In this document: piece after piece, positions 9,184 through 18,942 of the stretch | How the letters are laid out: each line of letters starts with the position of its first letter | Position numbering within the stretch: the first letter of the stretch is position 1 | Origin: Caballeronia udeis | GTDB lineage: Bacteria; Pseudomonadota; Gammaproteobacteria; Burkholderiales; Burkholderiaceae | Length of the DNA: 64,000 nt | Assembly: GCF_001544555.2 (NCBI RefSeq) | Contig: NZ_FCOK02000022.1 | Coordinates: 1 to 64,000, forward strand | Reading direction: 5' to 3' | Notes under the pieces: generated by a model | What the model saw: only the letters and a program-made list of their open reading frames with translations | What the model was told of the DNA's origin: nothing | Databases searched by the model: none | Made by a program: the position numbers and the translations under genes

Positions 9184-11589
9184 ATGACTAACGAAGCTAA
9201 CGTTGCAAAGGACCAGGCGTATGTAGTTCCATTCGAGCAGTTGCGAATGACCGACGTCGACATTGTCGGCGGCAAGAATGCGTCACTCGGCGAGATGATC
9301 AGCCAGCTCGCCGAAGCCGGCGTGCAGGTGCCCACTGGTTTTGCGACCACGGCGCAGGCATTTCGCGACTTTCTTCATCACAACAACCTGACCGAACGCA
9401 TCGCCAAACGTCTCGAGCTCTTTGACGTAGACGATGTGAAAGCCCTTGCCGAAGCCGGCAAGGAGATCCGTCAATGGATCGTCGACGCGCCGATGCAACC
9501 GCGCCTCGAAGAACTGATTCGCAAGGGCTTCGACACACTGCAAAACGGCTCGCCGGACGAGTTGTCGTTCGCCGTGCGTTCTTCGGCGACCGCTGAAGAC
9601 CTGCCGGATGCATCGTTCGCGGGTCAGCAAGAAAGCTACCTGAACGTGGTCGGCATTGACGAAGTGCTCGATCGCATGAAGCACGTGTTCGCGTCGCTTT
9701 ACAACGACCGCGCTATTTCGTATCGCGTGCACAAGGGTTTTACGCACGCTGAGGTCGCGTTGTCGGCGGGCGTGCAGCGCATGGTCCGCTCGGACGTGGG
9801 CGCGGCCGGCGTGATGTTTACGCTCGATACCGAATCAGGTTTCAAGGACGCCGTGTTCATCACGTCGAGCTATGGCCTGGGCGAAACGGTCGTGCAGGGC
9901 GCCGTGAATCCGGACGAGTTCTACGTCTTCAAGACCACGCTGGAACAAGGCAAGTACCCAATCATCCGCCGCTCGATCGGCTCGAAGCTCATCAAGATGG
10001 AATTCACGAGCGCTGGCGAAGCCGGCCGCGTGAAGACCGTCGACGTGGCGCACGAGCAGCGTAACCGTTTCTCCATCACCGACGAAGACGTGATCCAGCT
10101 CGCGAAGTACGCGGTGATCATCGAAAAGCATTACCAGCGTCCGATGGATATCGAGTGGGGCAAGGACGGCCGCGACGGCAAGATCTTCATTCTCCAGGCA
10201 CGTCCTGAAACGGTGAAGAGCCAGGCTGCGGGCAAGGCCGAAATGCGCTTCAAGCTGAAGGGCCAGTCGAACGTTCTGGCAACCGGTCGTGCTATCGGCC
10301 AGAAGATTGGTGCAGGTCCGGTGCGCGTGATCCACGATCCGTCGGAGATGGATCGCGTTCAGCCGGGCGACGTGCTGGTGGCCGACATGACCGACCCGAA
10401 CTGGGAGCCGGTGATGAAACGGGCATCGGCAATCGTGACGAATCGCGGCGGGCGCACCTGCCACGCGGCCATCATCGCGCGCGAACTGGGCGTGCCGGCA
10501 GTGGTGGGTTGCGGCGACGCGACCGACGTGCTGAAGGAAGGCCAGTTGGTGACGGTGTCGTGCGCTGAAGGCGACGAAGGCAAGATCTACGACGGCCTGC
10601 TCGAAACCGAAGTGACCGAAGTCGAGCGCGGCGAACTGCCCGAGATTCCGGTCAAGATCATGATGAACGTCGGCAATCCGCAACTCGCGTTCGACTTCTC
10701 GCATCTGCCGAATGCAGGCGTGGGTCTGGCACGGCTCGAGTTCATCATCAACAACAATATCGGCGTGCATCCGAGGGCGATTCTCGAGTACCCGAACATT
10801 GATGCCGACCTGAAGAAGGCCGTGGAAAGCGTGGCGCGTGGCCATGCATCGCCGCGTGCGTTCTACGTCGACAAGCTGACGGAAGGCATCGCCACGATCG
10901 CGGCGGCGTTTTATCCGAAGCCGGTGATCGTGCGCTTGTCCGACTTCAAGTCGAACGAGTACAAGAAGCTGATCGGCGGTTCGCGTTATGAGCCCGACGA
11001 AGAAAACCCCATGCTCGGTTTCCGCGGCGCATCGCGTTACATCTCGGAGGACTTCGCCGAAGCCTTCCAGATGGAATGCGTCGCACTGAAGAGGGTGCGT
11101 GAAGAGATGGGCCTCGACAACGTCGAGATCATGGTGCCGTTCGTGCGTACGCTGGCGCAGGCTGAGAAGGTTGTCGGCCTGCTCGGGAAGTTCGGCCTGA
11201 AACGCGGCGTGAACGGCCTGCGGTTGATCATGATGTGCGAGATTCCGTCGAACGCGATTCTTGCCGAAGAGTTCCTGCAGTTCTTCGACGGCTTCTCGAT
11301 CGGATCGAACGACCTGACGCAGCTCACGCTGGGTCTGGACCGCGATTCGGGAATGGAATTGCTCGCAGTCGATTTTGACGAACGCGACCCGGCTGTGCAG
11401 TTCATGCTGAAGCGCGCGATCGAAACCTGTCTGCGGCTGGGCAAGTACGTGGGAATTTGCGGTCAGGGCCCGTCGGACCATCCGGACCTCGCCGAATGGC
11501 TTGCGAAGGAAGGCATTGAGTCGATGTCGCTGAATCCGGACACGATCATCGACACATGGAAGACGCTGGCTAAGGCTTTGAATAAGTAA
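9184..11589 (+). CDS. ppsA: phosphoenolpyruvate synthase
   Basis: Makes PEP from pyruvate and ATP for gluconeogenesis, releasing AMP and phosphate. The 801 residues show the ATP-grasp N-domain ([13 protein letters not shown] near residue 22, then [21 protein letters not shown] split across the nucleotide site). The swivelling phosphohistidine domain reads [15 protein letters not shown], with the catalytic His at about residue 427. The C-terminal PEP/pyruvate TIM barrel has the catalytic Cys at about 759 (GICGQGPSD). The threonine next to the His (T-C-H) is the expected PpsR target. Its own terminator follows. Confidence 0.97.
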   Translation: MTNEANVAKDQAYVVPFEQLRMTDVDIVGGKNASLGEMISQLAEAGVQVPTGFATTAQAFRDFLHHNNLTERIAKRLELFDVDDVKALAEAGKEIRQWIVDAPMQPRLEELIRKGFDTLQNGSPDELSFAVRSSATAEDLPDASFAGQQESYLNVVGIDEVLDRMKHVFASLYNDRAISYRVHKGFTHAEVALSAGVQRMVRSDVGAAGVMFTLDTESGFKDAVFITSSYGLGETVVQGAVNPDEFYVFKTTLEQGKYPIIRRSIGSKLIKMEFTSAGEAGRVKTVDVAHEQRNRFSITDEDVIQLAKYAVIIEKHYQRPMDIEWGKDGRDGKIFILQARPETVKSQAAGKAEMRFKLKGQSNVLATGRAIGQKIGAGPVRVIHDPSEMDRVQPGDVLVADMTDPNWEPVMKRASAIVTNRGGRTCHAAIIARELGVPAVVGCGDATDVLKEGQLVTVSCAEGDEGKIYDGLLETEVTEVERGELPEIPVKIMMNVGNPQLAFDFSHLPNAGVGLARLEFIINNNIGVHPRAILEYPNIDADLKKAVESVARGHASPRAFYVDKLTEGIATIAAAFYPKPVIVRLSDFKSNEYKKLIGGSRYEPDEENPMLGFRGASRYISEDFAEAFQMECVALKRVREEMGLDNVEIMVPFVRTLAQAEKVVGLLGKFGLKRGVNGLRLIMMCEIPSNAILAEEFLQFFDGFSIGSNDLTQLTLGLDRDSGMELLAVDFDERDPAVQFMLKRAIETCLRLGKYVGICGQGPSDHPDLAEWLAKEGIESMSLNPDTIIDTWKTLAKALNK

Positions 11590-11655
11590 CACGATAAGTG
11601 AACCATGTGGCTGTATCGAAAGGATATCAACCTTTCAAAACAGTAAGCGTGCTAT

Positions 11656-11687
11656 AACACCCCGGACGTTCCGGGGTGTTTTTGTTT
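11656..11687 (+). terminator. rho-independent terminator of ppsA
   Basis: An 11-bp stem (AACACCCCGGA and its complement) with a three-base loop and a T-rich tail (TTTTTGTTT). It lies 66 bases after the ppsA stop. Confidence 0.88.
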
Positions 11688-11698
11688 GGAGGAAACGC

Positions 11699-12127
11699 AT
11701 GGCTGCTAACGGACTTTTCTGGTGGATCGGCGCCGGGGCGCTCGTGTTGCTCGAGTTGATGTCCGGCACGTTTTATCTGTTGATGGTGGCGCTCGGTTTT
11801 ATCGCGGGCGGGATCGCGCATTTGTTGGGAGCGGGACTGGAGATCGAGCTGCTCGTGGCTGCATTGGTGGCGATGATCGCCGTTGCGGTATTGCGGCGCT
11901 CGAAGCTGGGACACGTTACCCGGCGCGATGCGTCGCATGATCCGGGCGTGAACCTGGATATCGGCGAGACGTTGAAGGTGAATGAGTGGCATGAGGGCCG
12001 CGCGCGGGCGCTGTATCGCGGGGCGGAATGGGACATTGAACTGGCGCCGGGGGAGACCGAAGGCGCGCATCTTTACAGGATCACGGCGTTTTCCGGCAAC
12101 ACGCTGGTGGTGGCGGCAACACGCTGA
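11699..12127 (+). CDS. NfeD-like membrane protein
   Basis: A 142-residue protein with two or three hydrophobic helices in the first 65 residues (LFWWIGAGALVLLELMSG, LLMVALGFIAGGIAHLLGAG, LLVAALVAMIAVAVL). A soluble C-terminal beta-rich part follows (about 75-142, with GETLKVNEW and GTEGAHLYRITAF-like strands), matching the OB-fold of NfeD/YbbJ proteins. It is the short form without the ClpP-like protease domain. NfeD proteins pair with SPFH proteins, and the next gene (95 bases on) is exactly that, so the two likely form a membrane quality-control complex. Confidence 0.88.
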   Translation: MAANGLFWWIGAGALVLLELMSGTFYLLMVALGFIAGGIAHLLGAGLEIELLVAALVAMIAVAVLRRSKLGHVTRRDASHDPGVNLDIGETLKVNEWHEGRARALYRGAEWDIELAPGETEGAHLYRITAFSGNTLVVAATR

Positions 12128-12221
12128 GAGGGTGGAAATCGGGCTTGCGACCGGGTGCAAGACTGGGCTTGAGCTTTCCTAAGCAGATCGATAAGCAACA
12201 CGCGCATAACAAGGAGTAGAG

Positions 12222-13163
12222 ATGGACGTGACTATCATCGGGGCAATTTTGTTGATCATCGTTATTGCGATTGCGGCGCAGACGATCAAGATCGTGCCGC
12301 AGCAACACGCATGGGTGCTGGAGCGGCTCGGCCGGTATCACGCGACCCTCACGCCGGGGCTGACCATCGTCGTGCCATTCGTCGACCGCGTGGCCTACAA
12401 GCACGTGCTGAAGGAAATTCCGCTGGAAGTGCCGAGCCAGGTCTGTATCACGCGCGACAACACGCAGTTGCAGGTGGACGGCGTGCTGTACTTCCAGGTG
12501 ACCGACGCCATGAAGGCGTCGTACGGATCGAGCAACTTCATCTACGCGATCACGCAGTTGTCGCAGACCACGTTGCGTTCGGTCATCGGCAAGCTCGAGC
12601 TCGACAAGACCTTCGAAGAACGCGACTACATCAATCACAGCATTGTCACGTCGCTCGACCAGGCCGCGGCGAACTGGGGCGTGAAGGTGCTGCGTTATGA
12701 AATCAAGGATTTGACGCCGCCGAAGGAAATCCTGCACGCAATGCAGGCGCAAATTACGGCCGAGCGCGAGAAGCGGGCGGTGATTGCTGCGTCCGAAGGT
12801 CGCAAGCAGGAGCAGATCAATATTGCGTGGGGCGCGCGCGAGGCGGCCATCCATAAGTCCGAAGGTGAACGTCAGGCGCAGATCAACCAGGCCGAAGGCG
12901 AGGCGTCGGCCATTCTGGCGGTGGCCGTGGCGAATGCTCAGGCAATTGAGAAGATCGGCGCGGCTATCCAGACCGCCGGCGGTATGGAAGCGGTGAACCT
13001 GAAGGTGGCCGAGCAATATGTCACTGCGTTCGGGAACATCGCGAAGCAGGGTAATACGCTGATCGTGCCGGGGAATTTGTCGGAGATGAGTTCGATGATC
13101 GCGTCGGCGCTGAGCATTATCAAGGGCGACGGAACGGCGGGCGGCGTGCTCCGCAAGAGCTGA
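12222..13163 (+). CDS. SPFH/stomatin-family membrane protein (QmcA/YbbK type)
   Basis: A 313-residue prohibitin/stomatin-like protein. One N-terminal helix (IIGAILLIIVIAIAAQ, residues 4-19) anchors it, followed by the SPFH domain (VPQQHAWVLERLGRYHATLTPGL through about 185). A long Ala/Glu/Gln-rich coiled coil follows (about 185-265), with repeated SEGxRQ-type words, which is typical of the QmcA branch. These proteins form large rings in the inner membrane and modulate FtsH-type proteolysis. It sits directly after the NfeD partner, as ybbK sits beside ybbJ in E. coli. Confidence 0.92.
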   Translation: MDVTIIGAILLIIVIAIAAQTIKIVPQQHAWVLERLGRYHATLTPGLTIVVPFVDRVAYKHVLKEIPLEVPSQVCITRDNTQLQVDGVLYFQVTDAMKASYGSSNFIYAITQLSQTTLRSVIGKLELDKTFEERDYINHSIVTSLDQAAANWGVKVLRYEIKDLTPPKEILHAMQAQITAEREKRAVIAASEGRKQEQINIAWGAREAAIHKSEGERQAQINQAEGEASAILAVAVANAQAIEKIGAAIQTAGGMEAVNLKVAEQYVTAFGNIAKQGNTLIVPGNLSEMSSMIASALSIIKGDGTAGGVLRKS

Positions 13164-13205
13164 AGTTTTACGTGGAACCCGCTGGCTGATTCAGCCGGCC
13201 GAATC

Positions 13206-13243
13206 AAAAAAGGGCGTCGACTTATATGGTCGGCGCCCTTTTT
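13206..13243. terminator. bidirectional terminator between qmcA-like gene and smpB
   Basis: Stem AAAAAGGGCGTCGAC with loop TTATATG and its complement (one G-T pair), flanked by A and T runs. It lies between two convergent genes and can stop transcription from both. Confidence 0.88.
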
Positions 13244-13277
13244 GCGTTGGATATGCTCATTGTCATGCTGGTGGTGC

Positions 13278-13727
13278 TCAATGCTTGGCACCGCGCATGA
13301 TTTGGGCCTTTTCGCGTTCCCAGTCGCGCTTTTTCTCGGTTTCGCGCTTGTCGTGGAGCTTCTTGCCCTTCGCGAGGCCGATCTCGCATTTCACGCGACC
13401 GCCTTTGTAGTGGAAGTTCAGCGGGACGAGCGTGTGGCCTTTCTGCTCGACCTTGCCGATGAGCTTCGAAATCTCTTCGCTATGGAGCAGAAGTTTGCGT
13501 GTGCGGACCGGGTCTGGATGGATGTGGGTCGATGCTTCAGGCAACGGGCTGATGTGTGCGCCGATCAGGAACAGTTCGCCGTCACGAATGATGACGTAGC
13601 CTTCCTTGATCTGGCCGCGGCCGGCCCGGAGCGCCTTGACTTCCCACCCTTCCAGCACGAGCCCCGCCTCGTAGCGATCCTCGATGAAGTAATCGAAGAA
13701 GGCTTTTCTGTTGTCGATGATGCTCAT
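13278..13727 (-). CDS. smpB: SmpB, tmRNA-binding protein
   Basis: Partner of tmRNA in ribosome rescue by trans-translation. The 149-residue length is normal. Signatures are [21 protein letters not shown] with the [10 protein letters not shown] core (about residues 27-36), [26 protein letters not shown], and the basic, disordered C-terminal tail ([20 protein letters not shown]) that enters the mRNA channel. It is divergent from ratA, sharing a 99-base promoter region. The ssrA gene is not in this window. Confidence 0.96.
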   Translation of the reverse strand: MSIIDNRKAFFDYFIEDRYEAGLVLEGWEVKALRAGRGQIKEGYVIIRDGELFLIGAHISPLPEASTHIHPDPVRTRKLLLHSEEISKLIGKVEQKGHTLVPLNFHYKGGRVKCEIGLAKGKKLHDKRETEKKRDWEREKAQIMRGAKH

Positions 13728-13826
13728 GAATGAAAAGTGCCTAACTCGTTTAAAATCCTGATTTTAGCAGCGTGGGCGAGGTAAAGCCCGCAAAGCTTCC
13801 CACTCTTGCCACGCGTTGCGCCCTTT

Positions 13827-14261
13827 ATGGCAGATGTCCAGAAAACTGTATTGATCCGTCATTCTGCAGAGCAGATGTTCGACCTCGTCACCGATGTCGC
13901 CGATTACCCGAATTTCTTGCCATGGTGTGGAGGCGTGGAAGTAGGCCACCACGACGAGCACAGCATGGAAGCGAAGATCCACATCAATTTCAAGGGCATC
14001 AAGCAGCATTTCGCCACTCGCAACGTGCATACGCGGCCGACCACCATCGATATGGAGTTCATGGACGGTCCTTTCAAGAAGTTCACCGGATATTGGCGGT
14101 TCACGCCGTTGCGGGCGGACGCCTGCAAGATCGAGTTCGCGTTGCACTACGAGTTTTCGAACATCATTCTCGAGAAGATCATCGGGCCGGTTTTCAGTCA
14201 CATTGCGCACACGTTCGTGGATTCGTTCGTGAAGCGCGCCGATCAGCGGTATGGAAAGTGA
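13827..14261 (+). CDS. ratA: RatA-like START/polyketide-cyclase family protein
   Basis: A 144-residue protein of the START-like family beginning at ATG 13827 (ADVQKTVLIRHSAEQMFDLVTDV). A TTG 21 bases upstream is a weaker start. The segment YPNFLPWCGGVEV is the family's typical signature. E. coli RatA was described as inhibiting 70S ribosome formation, while mitochondrial homologues (Coq10) bind ubiquinone, so the cellular role in this organism is open. Its TGA stop overlaps the ATG of rnfH by one base, and it is divergent from smpB as in E. coli. Confidence 0.9.
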   Translation: MADVQKTVLIRHSAEQMFDLVTDVADYPNFLPWCGGVEVGHHDEHSMEAKIHINFKGIKQHFATRNVHTRPTTIDMEFMDGPFKKFTGYWRFTPLRADACKIEFALHYEFSNIILEKIIGPVFSHIAHTFVDSFVKRADQRYGK

Positions 14262-14590
14262 TGACTCTGTCCGTCGAGGTTTGTTATGCGTTGCCGGAGG
14301 GGAAGAGCGCGGTGCGTGCGCTTTCCCTGGGCGAAGGGGTGACCCTGAGGGAAGCTATTGAAGCGAGTGGATTGCTCGTGCAATTTCCCGAGATCGATCT
14401 GAACGTGCAGAAAGTGGGCGTTTTCGGAAAAATCCAGGCGCTGGATGCCGTGCTCGCCGATCACGACCGGGTGGAGATTTATCGGCCGCTGAAGGTCGAT
14501 CCGAAAGTGGCGCGGCAAAGGCGGGTCGAGAAGACGCGGCGCGGCGGGTCCATTGAAGGGCGCCGGTGGACGCGTAAGGAAGCGCGATAA
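14261..14590 (+). CDS. rnfH: RnfH-family ubiquitin-like protein
   Basis: A 109-residue protein of the RnfH (UPF0125) family, a small beta-grasp fold. The first part reads LSVEVCYALPEGKSAVRALSLGEGVTLREAIEASGLL and the fold ends with DHDRVEIYRPLKVDPK. The tail is basic (RRVEKTRRGG). The ATG overlaps the ratA stop (GTGATGA), and a GTG three bases upstream is also possible. The ratA-rnfH pair is conserved in gamma- and betaproteobacteria; the biochemical role is not established. Confidence 0.88.
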   Translation: MTLSVEVCYALPEGKSAVRALSLGEGVTLREAIEASGLLVQFPEIDLNVQKVGVFGKIQALDAVLADHDRVEIYRPLKVDPKVARQRRVEKTRRGGSIEGRRWTRKEAR

Positions 14591-14745
14591 GGGCGATCGG
14601 CTTCCGGCCGGCATCCGCAAAACCGAACTTGTATCGAACATAAATCGAGCGAAAAACCGAAACGGCGGTGCAAATAGCCCACCGGGCAAAGGTCCGCAAA
14701 TTGCGTCGGGAAACGAGAAACGCCGCGTAACCTGCTGTTCGGGCA

Positions 14746-14774
14746 GTGAAAATCCGGGGAACTATCGGTATAAT
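14746..14774 (+). promoter_or_regulatory. probable sigma70 promoter of guaB
   Basis: A perfect -10 hexamer TATAAT at 14769-14774 is preceded at 17 bases by GTGAAA (4 of 6 matches to the -35 consensus). The guaB ATG follows 26 bases after the -10. The rest of the 210-base rnfH-guaB gap shows no gene. Confidence 0.65.
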
Positions 14775-14800
14775 TCGGTTTTGCGCCCATAGGATTTGCC

Positions 14801-16261
14801 ATGCGTCTGATCCAGAAAGCACTCACGTTCGATGACGTGCTCCTCGTGCCCGCGTTTTCCAATGTTCTCCCGCGTGACACCAGCCTGAAAACCCAGGTTA
14901 CCCGCAAGATCTCCCTGAATATGCCCCTGTTGTCCGCCGCCATGGACACAGTGACCGAAGGCCGCCTCGCAATCGCGATGGCCCAGCTCGGCGGCGTCGG
15001 CATCATCCACAAGAACCTTACCGCTGCCGAACAGGCCCGCGAAGTCGCGAAAGTAAAGCGCTTCGAATCCGGCGTGGTGCGCGATCCGATCACCGTTCCG
15101 CCGCAAATGAAAGTGCGCGACGTGATCGCTCTCACGCAACAGCACGGTATTTCCGGTTTCCCGGTGGTGGAAGGGCAGCAACTGATCGGTATTGTCACGA
15201 ACCGGGACCTGCGCTTCGAAGAACGTCTCGACGACGAAGTGCGCAAGATCATGACGCCGCGTGAACGTCTCGTGACCGTCAAGGAAGGCACGCCGCTCGC
15301 CGAAGCCAAGGCGCTGATGCACAGCCATCGGCTGGAGCGCGTGCTGGTCGTCAACGACTCGTTCGAATTGCGCGGCCTCATGACCGTCAAGGACATCACC
15401 AAGCAAACCGAACATCCGGACGCCTGCAAGGACGAACACGGCAAGCTGCGCGCTGGCGCGGCAGTGGGCGTGGGTCCGGAGAACGAAGAGCGCGTTGAGC
15501 TGCTGTCGGCCGCGGGCGTGGACATCATCGTCGTGGATACGGCGCACGGTCACAGCCAGGGCGTGCTCGAACGCGTGCGCTGGGTTAAGCAGAACTATCC
15601 GCACATTGAAGTGATCGGCGGGAATATCGCCACGGCTGCAGCCGCGAAGGCGCTCGTGGAGTACGGTGCGGACGGCGTGAAGGTCGGTATCGGCCCGGGT
15701 TCCATCTGCACGACGCGGATCGTGGCGGGTGTCGGCGTACCGCAAATCACGGCGGTGGCGAACGTGTCGGACGCATTGCGCGGTTCGGGCGTGCCGGTGA
15801 TCTCCGACGGCGGCGTGCGTTTTTCCGGCGATGTCAGCAAGGCGCTTGCAGCCGGCGCGGACGCCGTCATGATGGGCAGCATGCTGGCCGGCACGGAAGA
15901 ATCCCCAGGCGACGTGTTCCTGTTCCAGGGCCGCCAGTTCAAGGCGTATCGCGGCATGGGTTCGGTCGGCGCGATGAAGGACGGTGCGGCGGACCGGTAT
16001 TTCCAGGACAACTCGGCGAATATCGACAAGCTCGTGCCCGAAGGCATTGAAGGGCAGGTCGCGTACAAGGGCTCGGTCAACGCCATCCTGTTCCAGGTGG
16101 TCGGCGGCGTCCGGGCTAGCATGGGATATTGCGGCTGCCGCAATATCGCCGAAATGCACGACAAGGCCGAGTTCGTCCAGATCACGGGCGCCGGCATGCG
16201 CGAGTCGCACGTGCACGACGTGCAGATTACGAAGGAAGCGCCCAACTACCACGTGGACTGA
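14801..16261 (+). CDS. guaB: IMP dehydrogenase
   Basis: Oxidises IMP to XMP with NAD, the committed step of GMP synthesis. The 486 residues give the TIM barrel with an inserted pair of CBS domains (about residues 93-205, including [20 protein letters not shown] and [15 protein letters not shown]). The catalytic loop is [11 protein letters not shown] with Cys at about 303, and the NAD-side motif is DTAHGHSQ. The flap region and C-terminus ([21 protein letters not shown]) are intact. guaA lies one gene downstream. Confidence 0.98.
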   Translation: MRLIQKALTFDDVLLVPAFSNVLPRDTSLKTQVTRKISLNMPLLSAAMDTVTEGRLAIAMAQLGGVGIIHKNLTAAEQAREVAKVKRFESGVVRDPITVPPQMKVRDVIALTQQHGISGFPVVEGQQLIGIVTNRDLRFEERLDDEVRKIMTPRERLVTVKEGTPLAEAKALMHSHRLERVLVVNDSFELRGLMTVKDITKQTEHPDACKDEHGKLRAGAAVGVGPENEERVELLSAAGVDIIVVDTAHGHSQGVLERVRWVKQNYPHIEVIGGNIATAAAAKALVEYGADGVKVGIGPGSICTTRIVAGVGVPQITAVANVSDALRGSGVPVISDGGVRFSGDVSKALAAGADAVMMGSMLAGTEESPGDVFLFQGRQFKAYRGMGSVGAMKDGAADRYFQDNSANIDKLVPEGIEGQVAYKGSVNAILFQVVGGVRASMGYCGCRNIAEMHDKAEFVQITGAGMRESHVHDVQITKEAPNYHVD

Positions 16262-16263
16262 CC

Positions 16264-17079
16264 ATGAAACCGCTGCTGCGCGCCGTTCTTGTCATCAATG
16301 CACTGATTTTCGTGGCGTTTGGCGTGTTGTTCCTGCTGACGCCATGGGCGGCTTTGTGGGCATCGATGCATCTCGTGACCGTGCAGCCGCCGTTTGTCGG
16401 ACAGTTGTTCGGGGTTGCGCTGATCGGCCTTGCGTGGCTTGCGGTTCATGCTGCTGTCGATGGCGCGCTGACTGCGACGGTCGCCAAGGTTTCCGGGCAC
16501 GTGGAGTGGTTGTCGGGCCTGGTGATGATGGTCTGGCTACTCGGGCTGCGTACGCCCGAGTTGACGGGGTTTGGTCAGGTAATCGCGGCGTTGGTGGGCG
16601 TGGTCATGCTGGTGCTGGGGCTTGGCAGCGTGAGGCTGTCAGGTGCGGTGCGGCGGCGCGAGCGCGCCGCGCTAGCCGGCGCTGCTGCGGCTGAGCGCGC
16701 CGAGAAACGCGCGGCGAAGACCCAGGCGGAAGAGCGTGTAGAGCGCGTGACTCCGCCGCCGAGGCCTTTGTCGTCCGATCCCGTCGCACCAGCGAATCCT
16801 CGCTGGGATAGCGAGCTGGTCGAGCCGGTCGTGGGCGAGGCCATTCCACGTTCCGCAGCGCCGGCGCCATCGGCTACCGCGTTTGATCCTGCTACCGGAC
16901 ATGCTATCGATCCGGCCACGGGCCGCACGCTTGATCCCGCCACTGGCCGTGCGTTCGATCCCGTCAGCGGTCACAAGATCGATCCTGAAACCGGTCGCCC
17001 GATTGACCCGGTCACCGGCCGTACGGTGGATCCGGTCACCGGCCAGTTTATCGATCCAATTCGCCGCGATCCGCGCTGA
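16264..17079 (+). CDS. small membrane protein with C-terminal octapeptide repeat, unknown function
   Basis: A 271-residue product starting two bases after the guaB stop. The first 120 residues hold about four hydrophobic helices (LLRAVLVINALIFVAFGVLF, FVGQLFGVALIGLAWLAVHA, GLVMMVWLLGL, VIAALVGVVMLVLGLG). Next comes an Arg/Ala/Glu-rich linker (about 125-165), a Pro/Ala stretch, and then seven octapeptide repeats of the form [FILV]-D-P-x-[TS]-G-[RHQ]-x (about residues 207-262). I do not recognise a named function. It is a membrane protein with a repeat tail, probably cytoplasmic, wedged between guaB and guaA. Start and coding nature are supported by the tight spacing and by third-position GC. 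Confidence 0.75.
   Translation: MKPLLRAVLVINALIFVAFGVLFLLTPWAALWASMHLVTVQPPFVGQLFGVALIGLAWLAVHAAVDGALTATVAKVSGHVEWLSGLVMMVWLLGLRTPELTGFGQVIAALVGVVMLVLGLGSVRLSGAVRRRERAALAGAAAAERAEKRAAKTQAEERVERVTPPPRPLSSDPVAPANPRWDSELVEPVVGEAIPRSAAPAPSATAFDPATGHAIDPATGRTLDPATGRAFDPVSGHKIDPETGRPIDPVTGRTVDPVTGQFIDPIRRDPR
16882..17049 (+). repeat. seven tandem 24-base units encoding an octapeptide repeat
   Basis: The units encode FDPATGHA, IDPATGRT, LDPATGRA, FDPVSGHK, IDPETGRP, IDPVTGRT and VDPVTGQF, followed by a partial IDP. Spacing is exactly 24 bases throughout. Synonymous differences between units show that the repeat is old and maintained at protein level. Confidence 0.95.
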
Positions 17080-17309
17080 GGGTTGTACACGCAGTCCCGG
17101 AGGCTGCGTCGGGTCGATCGAACATTGATCGGGTAACGGAGCGTCGCGGTTCGTTGTATCGATGAATCTGTCTTGCTTCGGTCGGCAACAAGCGCCGGCC
17201 GTTGAACTTTCTGCGTGACGTGACGCGCGGGACATCGTTCCTGCTGCTTGCGTTATCGTTTTTGCGTTTTTGCCAACTATTTCCGTTCACTCGCCTTCCG
17301 GCCGCTGCC

Positions 17310-18890
17310 ATGCACGACAAGATCCTGATTCTCGATTTCGGCTCCCAAGTCACCCAGTTGATCGCACGACGCATCCGCGAATCACATGTGTATTCGGAGA
17401 TCCATCCGTACGACGTCGATGACGCGTTCATCCGCGAGTTCGCACCGAAGGGCATCATTTTGTCGGGCGGTCCGAACTCGGTCACCGAACTCGGTTCGCC
17501 GCGTGCGCCGCACGTTGTCTTCGATCTCGGCGTGCCGGTGCTCGGCATTTGCTACGGCATGCAGACGATGGCCGAACAACTCGGCGGCAAGGTTGAGCTC
17601 GGCAATGTCCGCGAATTCGGTTACGCCGAAGTGCGGGCGCATAACCACACGAGCTTCCTGAACGGCATTGAAGACTTCCAGACGGCTGAAGGTCACGGCA
17701 TGCTGAAAGTGTGGATGAGCCACGGCGACAAGGTGTCGGACATGCCGGTCGGATTCAAGCTGATGGCATCTACACCGGCTTGCCCGATCGCCGCCATGGC
17801 CGACGACGAGCGCCATTTCTACGGCCTCCAGTGGCATCCCGAAGTCACGCACACGGTGCAGGGGCGCGCGATGCTCGACCGCTTCGTGCTCGAGTTGTGC
17901 GGCGCGCGGCCGGACTGGGAGATGGGGCACTACATTGATGAAGCGGTGGAGAAGATCCGCGCGCAAGTTGGCGATGAGCACGTGATCCTGGGCTTGTCGG
18001 GCGGCGTGGATTCGTCGGTGGCGGCGGCGCTTTTGCATCGTGCGATTGGCGCGCAGTTGACGTGTGTTTTTGTTGATCATGGGTTGCTGCGGTTGAACGA
18101 GGCCGAGCAGGTCATGACCACGTTCGCCGATCACCTTGGCGTGAAGGTGATTCATGTTGATGCAAGCGAAGTGTTTTTGTCGAAGCTTGCCGGGGTCACG
18201 GATCCTGAGGTGAAGCGGAAGATCATTGGCGCCGAGTTTGTTGAAGTGTTCCAGACGGAAGCCAACAAGCTGAAGGACGCGCAGTGGCTCGCGCAAGGGA
18301 CGATTTACCCGGATGTGATCGAGTCGGCAGGCAAGGGCAAGAAGGGCCACACGATCAAGAGCCATCACAACGTGGGCGGTTTGCCTGAGACGCTGAACCT
18401 CAAGTTGCTTGAGCCGTTGCGCGAATTGTTCAAGGACGAAGTGAGGGAGCTGGGCGTGAAGCTGGGGCTGCCGCCGGCGATGGTTTATCGGCATCCGTTC
18501 CCCGGACCGGGTTTGGGTGTGCGGATTTTGGGCGAGGTGAAGAAGGAGTTCGCCGAACTGCTGCGCCACGCGGATGCGATTTTTATCGAAACGTTGAGGA
18601 ATACGTTCGATAAGGAATCTGGGAAGTCGTGGTACGAGCTCACGAGTCAGGCTTTTGCGGTGTTCCTGCCGGTGAAAAGCGTGGGCGTGATGGGCGATGG
18701 GCGGACTTATGAGTATGTGGTTGCTCTCCGGGCCGTGCAGACGCTGGACTTCATGACCGCGCAATGGGCACATCTGCCGCATGAGTTGCTAGGGCATGTT
18801 TCGAACCGGATCATTAATGAGGTTCGTGGGATTAATCGCGTTGTTTATGATATTTCGGGGAAACCGCCGGCTACGATCGAGTGGGAGTGA
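17310..18890 (+). CDS. guaA: GMP synthase (glutamine-hydrolysing)
   Basis: Converts XMP to GMP using glutamine and ATP. Start chosen at ATG 17310 ([20 protein letters not shown]); the frame continues upstream to 17202 without family similarity. The class I amidotransferase domain has the nucleophile in GICYGMQ (Cys at about 81) and the His/Glu in WHPEVTH. The ATP-pyrophosphatase motif LSGGVDSSV is at about 229-237, and the C-terminal dimerisation domain ends KPPATIEWE. Length 526 is normal. The 230 bases before it hold no gene. The 3' end of guaA is a known integration site for genomic islands, and mobile-element debris follows here. Confidence 0.98.
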   Translation: MHDKILILDFGSQVTQLIARRIRESHVYSEIHPYDVDDAFIREFAPKGIILSGGPNSVTELGSPRAPHVVFDLGVPVLGICYGMQTMAEQLGGKVELGNVREFGYAEVRAHNHTSFLNGIEDFQTAEGHGMLKVWMSHGDKVSDMPVGFKLMASTPACPIAAMADDERHFYGLQWHPEVTHTVQGRAMLDRFVLELCGARPDWEMGHYIDEAVEKIRAQVGDEHVILGLSGGVDSSVAAALLHRAIGAQLTCVFVDHGLLRLNEAEQVMTTFADHLGVKVIHVDASEVFLSKLAGVTDPEVKRKIIGAEFVEVFQTEANKLKDAQWLAQGTIYPDVIESAGKGKKGHTIKSHHNVGGLPETLNLKLLEPLRELFKDEVRELGVKLGLPPAMVYRHPFPGPGLGVRILGEVKKEFAELLRHADAIFIETLRNTFDKESGKSWYELTSQAFAVFLPVKSVGVMGDGRTYEYVVALRAVQTLDFMTAQWAHLPHELLGHVSNRIINEVRGINRVVYDISGKPPATIEWE

Positions 18891-18891
18891 A

Positions 18892-18941
18892 AAGGATAAT
18901 ATTCTTTCCTTCTTGGCCTGATAAGGTTGTAATATTACCTT
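18892..18941 (+). promoter_or_regulatory. two inverted repeats, probable HipB autoregulatory operators
   Basis: First palindrome: AAGGA, 10 bases, TCCTT (18892-18911). Second: AAGGT, 9 bases (TGTAATATT), ACCTT (18923-18941), ending one base before the hipB ATG. Both have AT-rich centres in otherwise GC-rich DNA. hipBA modules are typically repressed by HipB binding tandem palindromes in the promoter. No Shine-Dalgarno sequence is visible before the ATG, so the mRNA may be leaderless. Confidence 0.65.
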
Positions 18942-18942
18942 T

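Noticed and set aside
9835-11592. 585-codon minus-strand frame opposite ppsA
   Set aside because: Covers the conserved ppsA gene in antisense, has no family signature and shows the His/Arg-rich composition of GC-driven shadows.
14762-16252. 496-codon minus-strand frame opposite guaB
   Set aside because: Same reasoning: guaB on the + strand has every catalytic motif, the antisense frame has none.
17382-18782. 466-codon minus-strand frame opposite guaA
   Set aside because: Antisense shadow of a fully recognisable gene.
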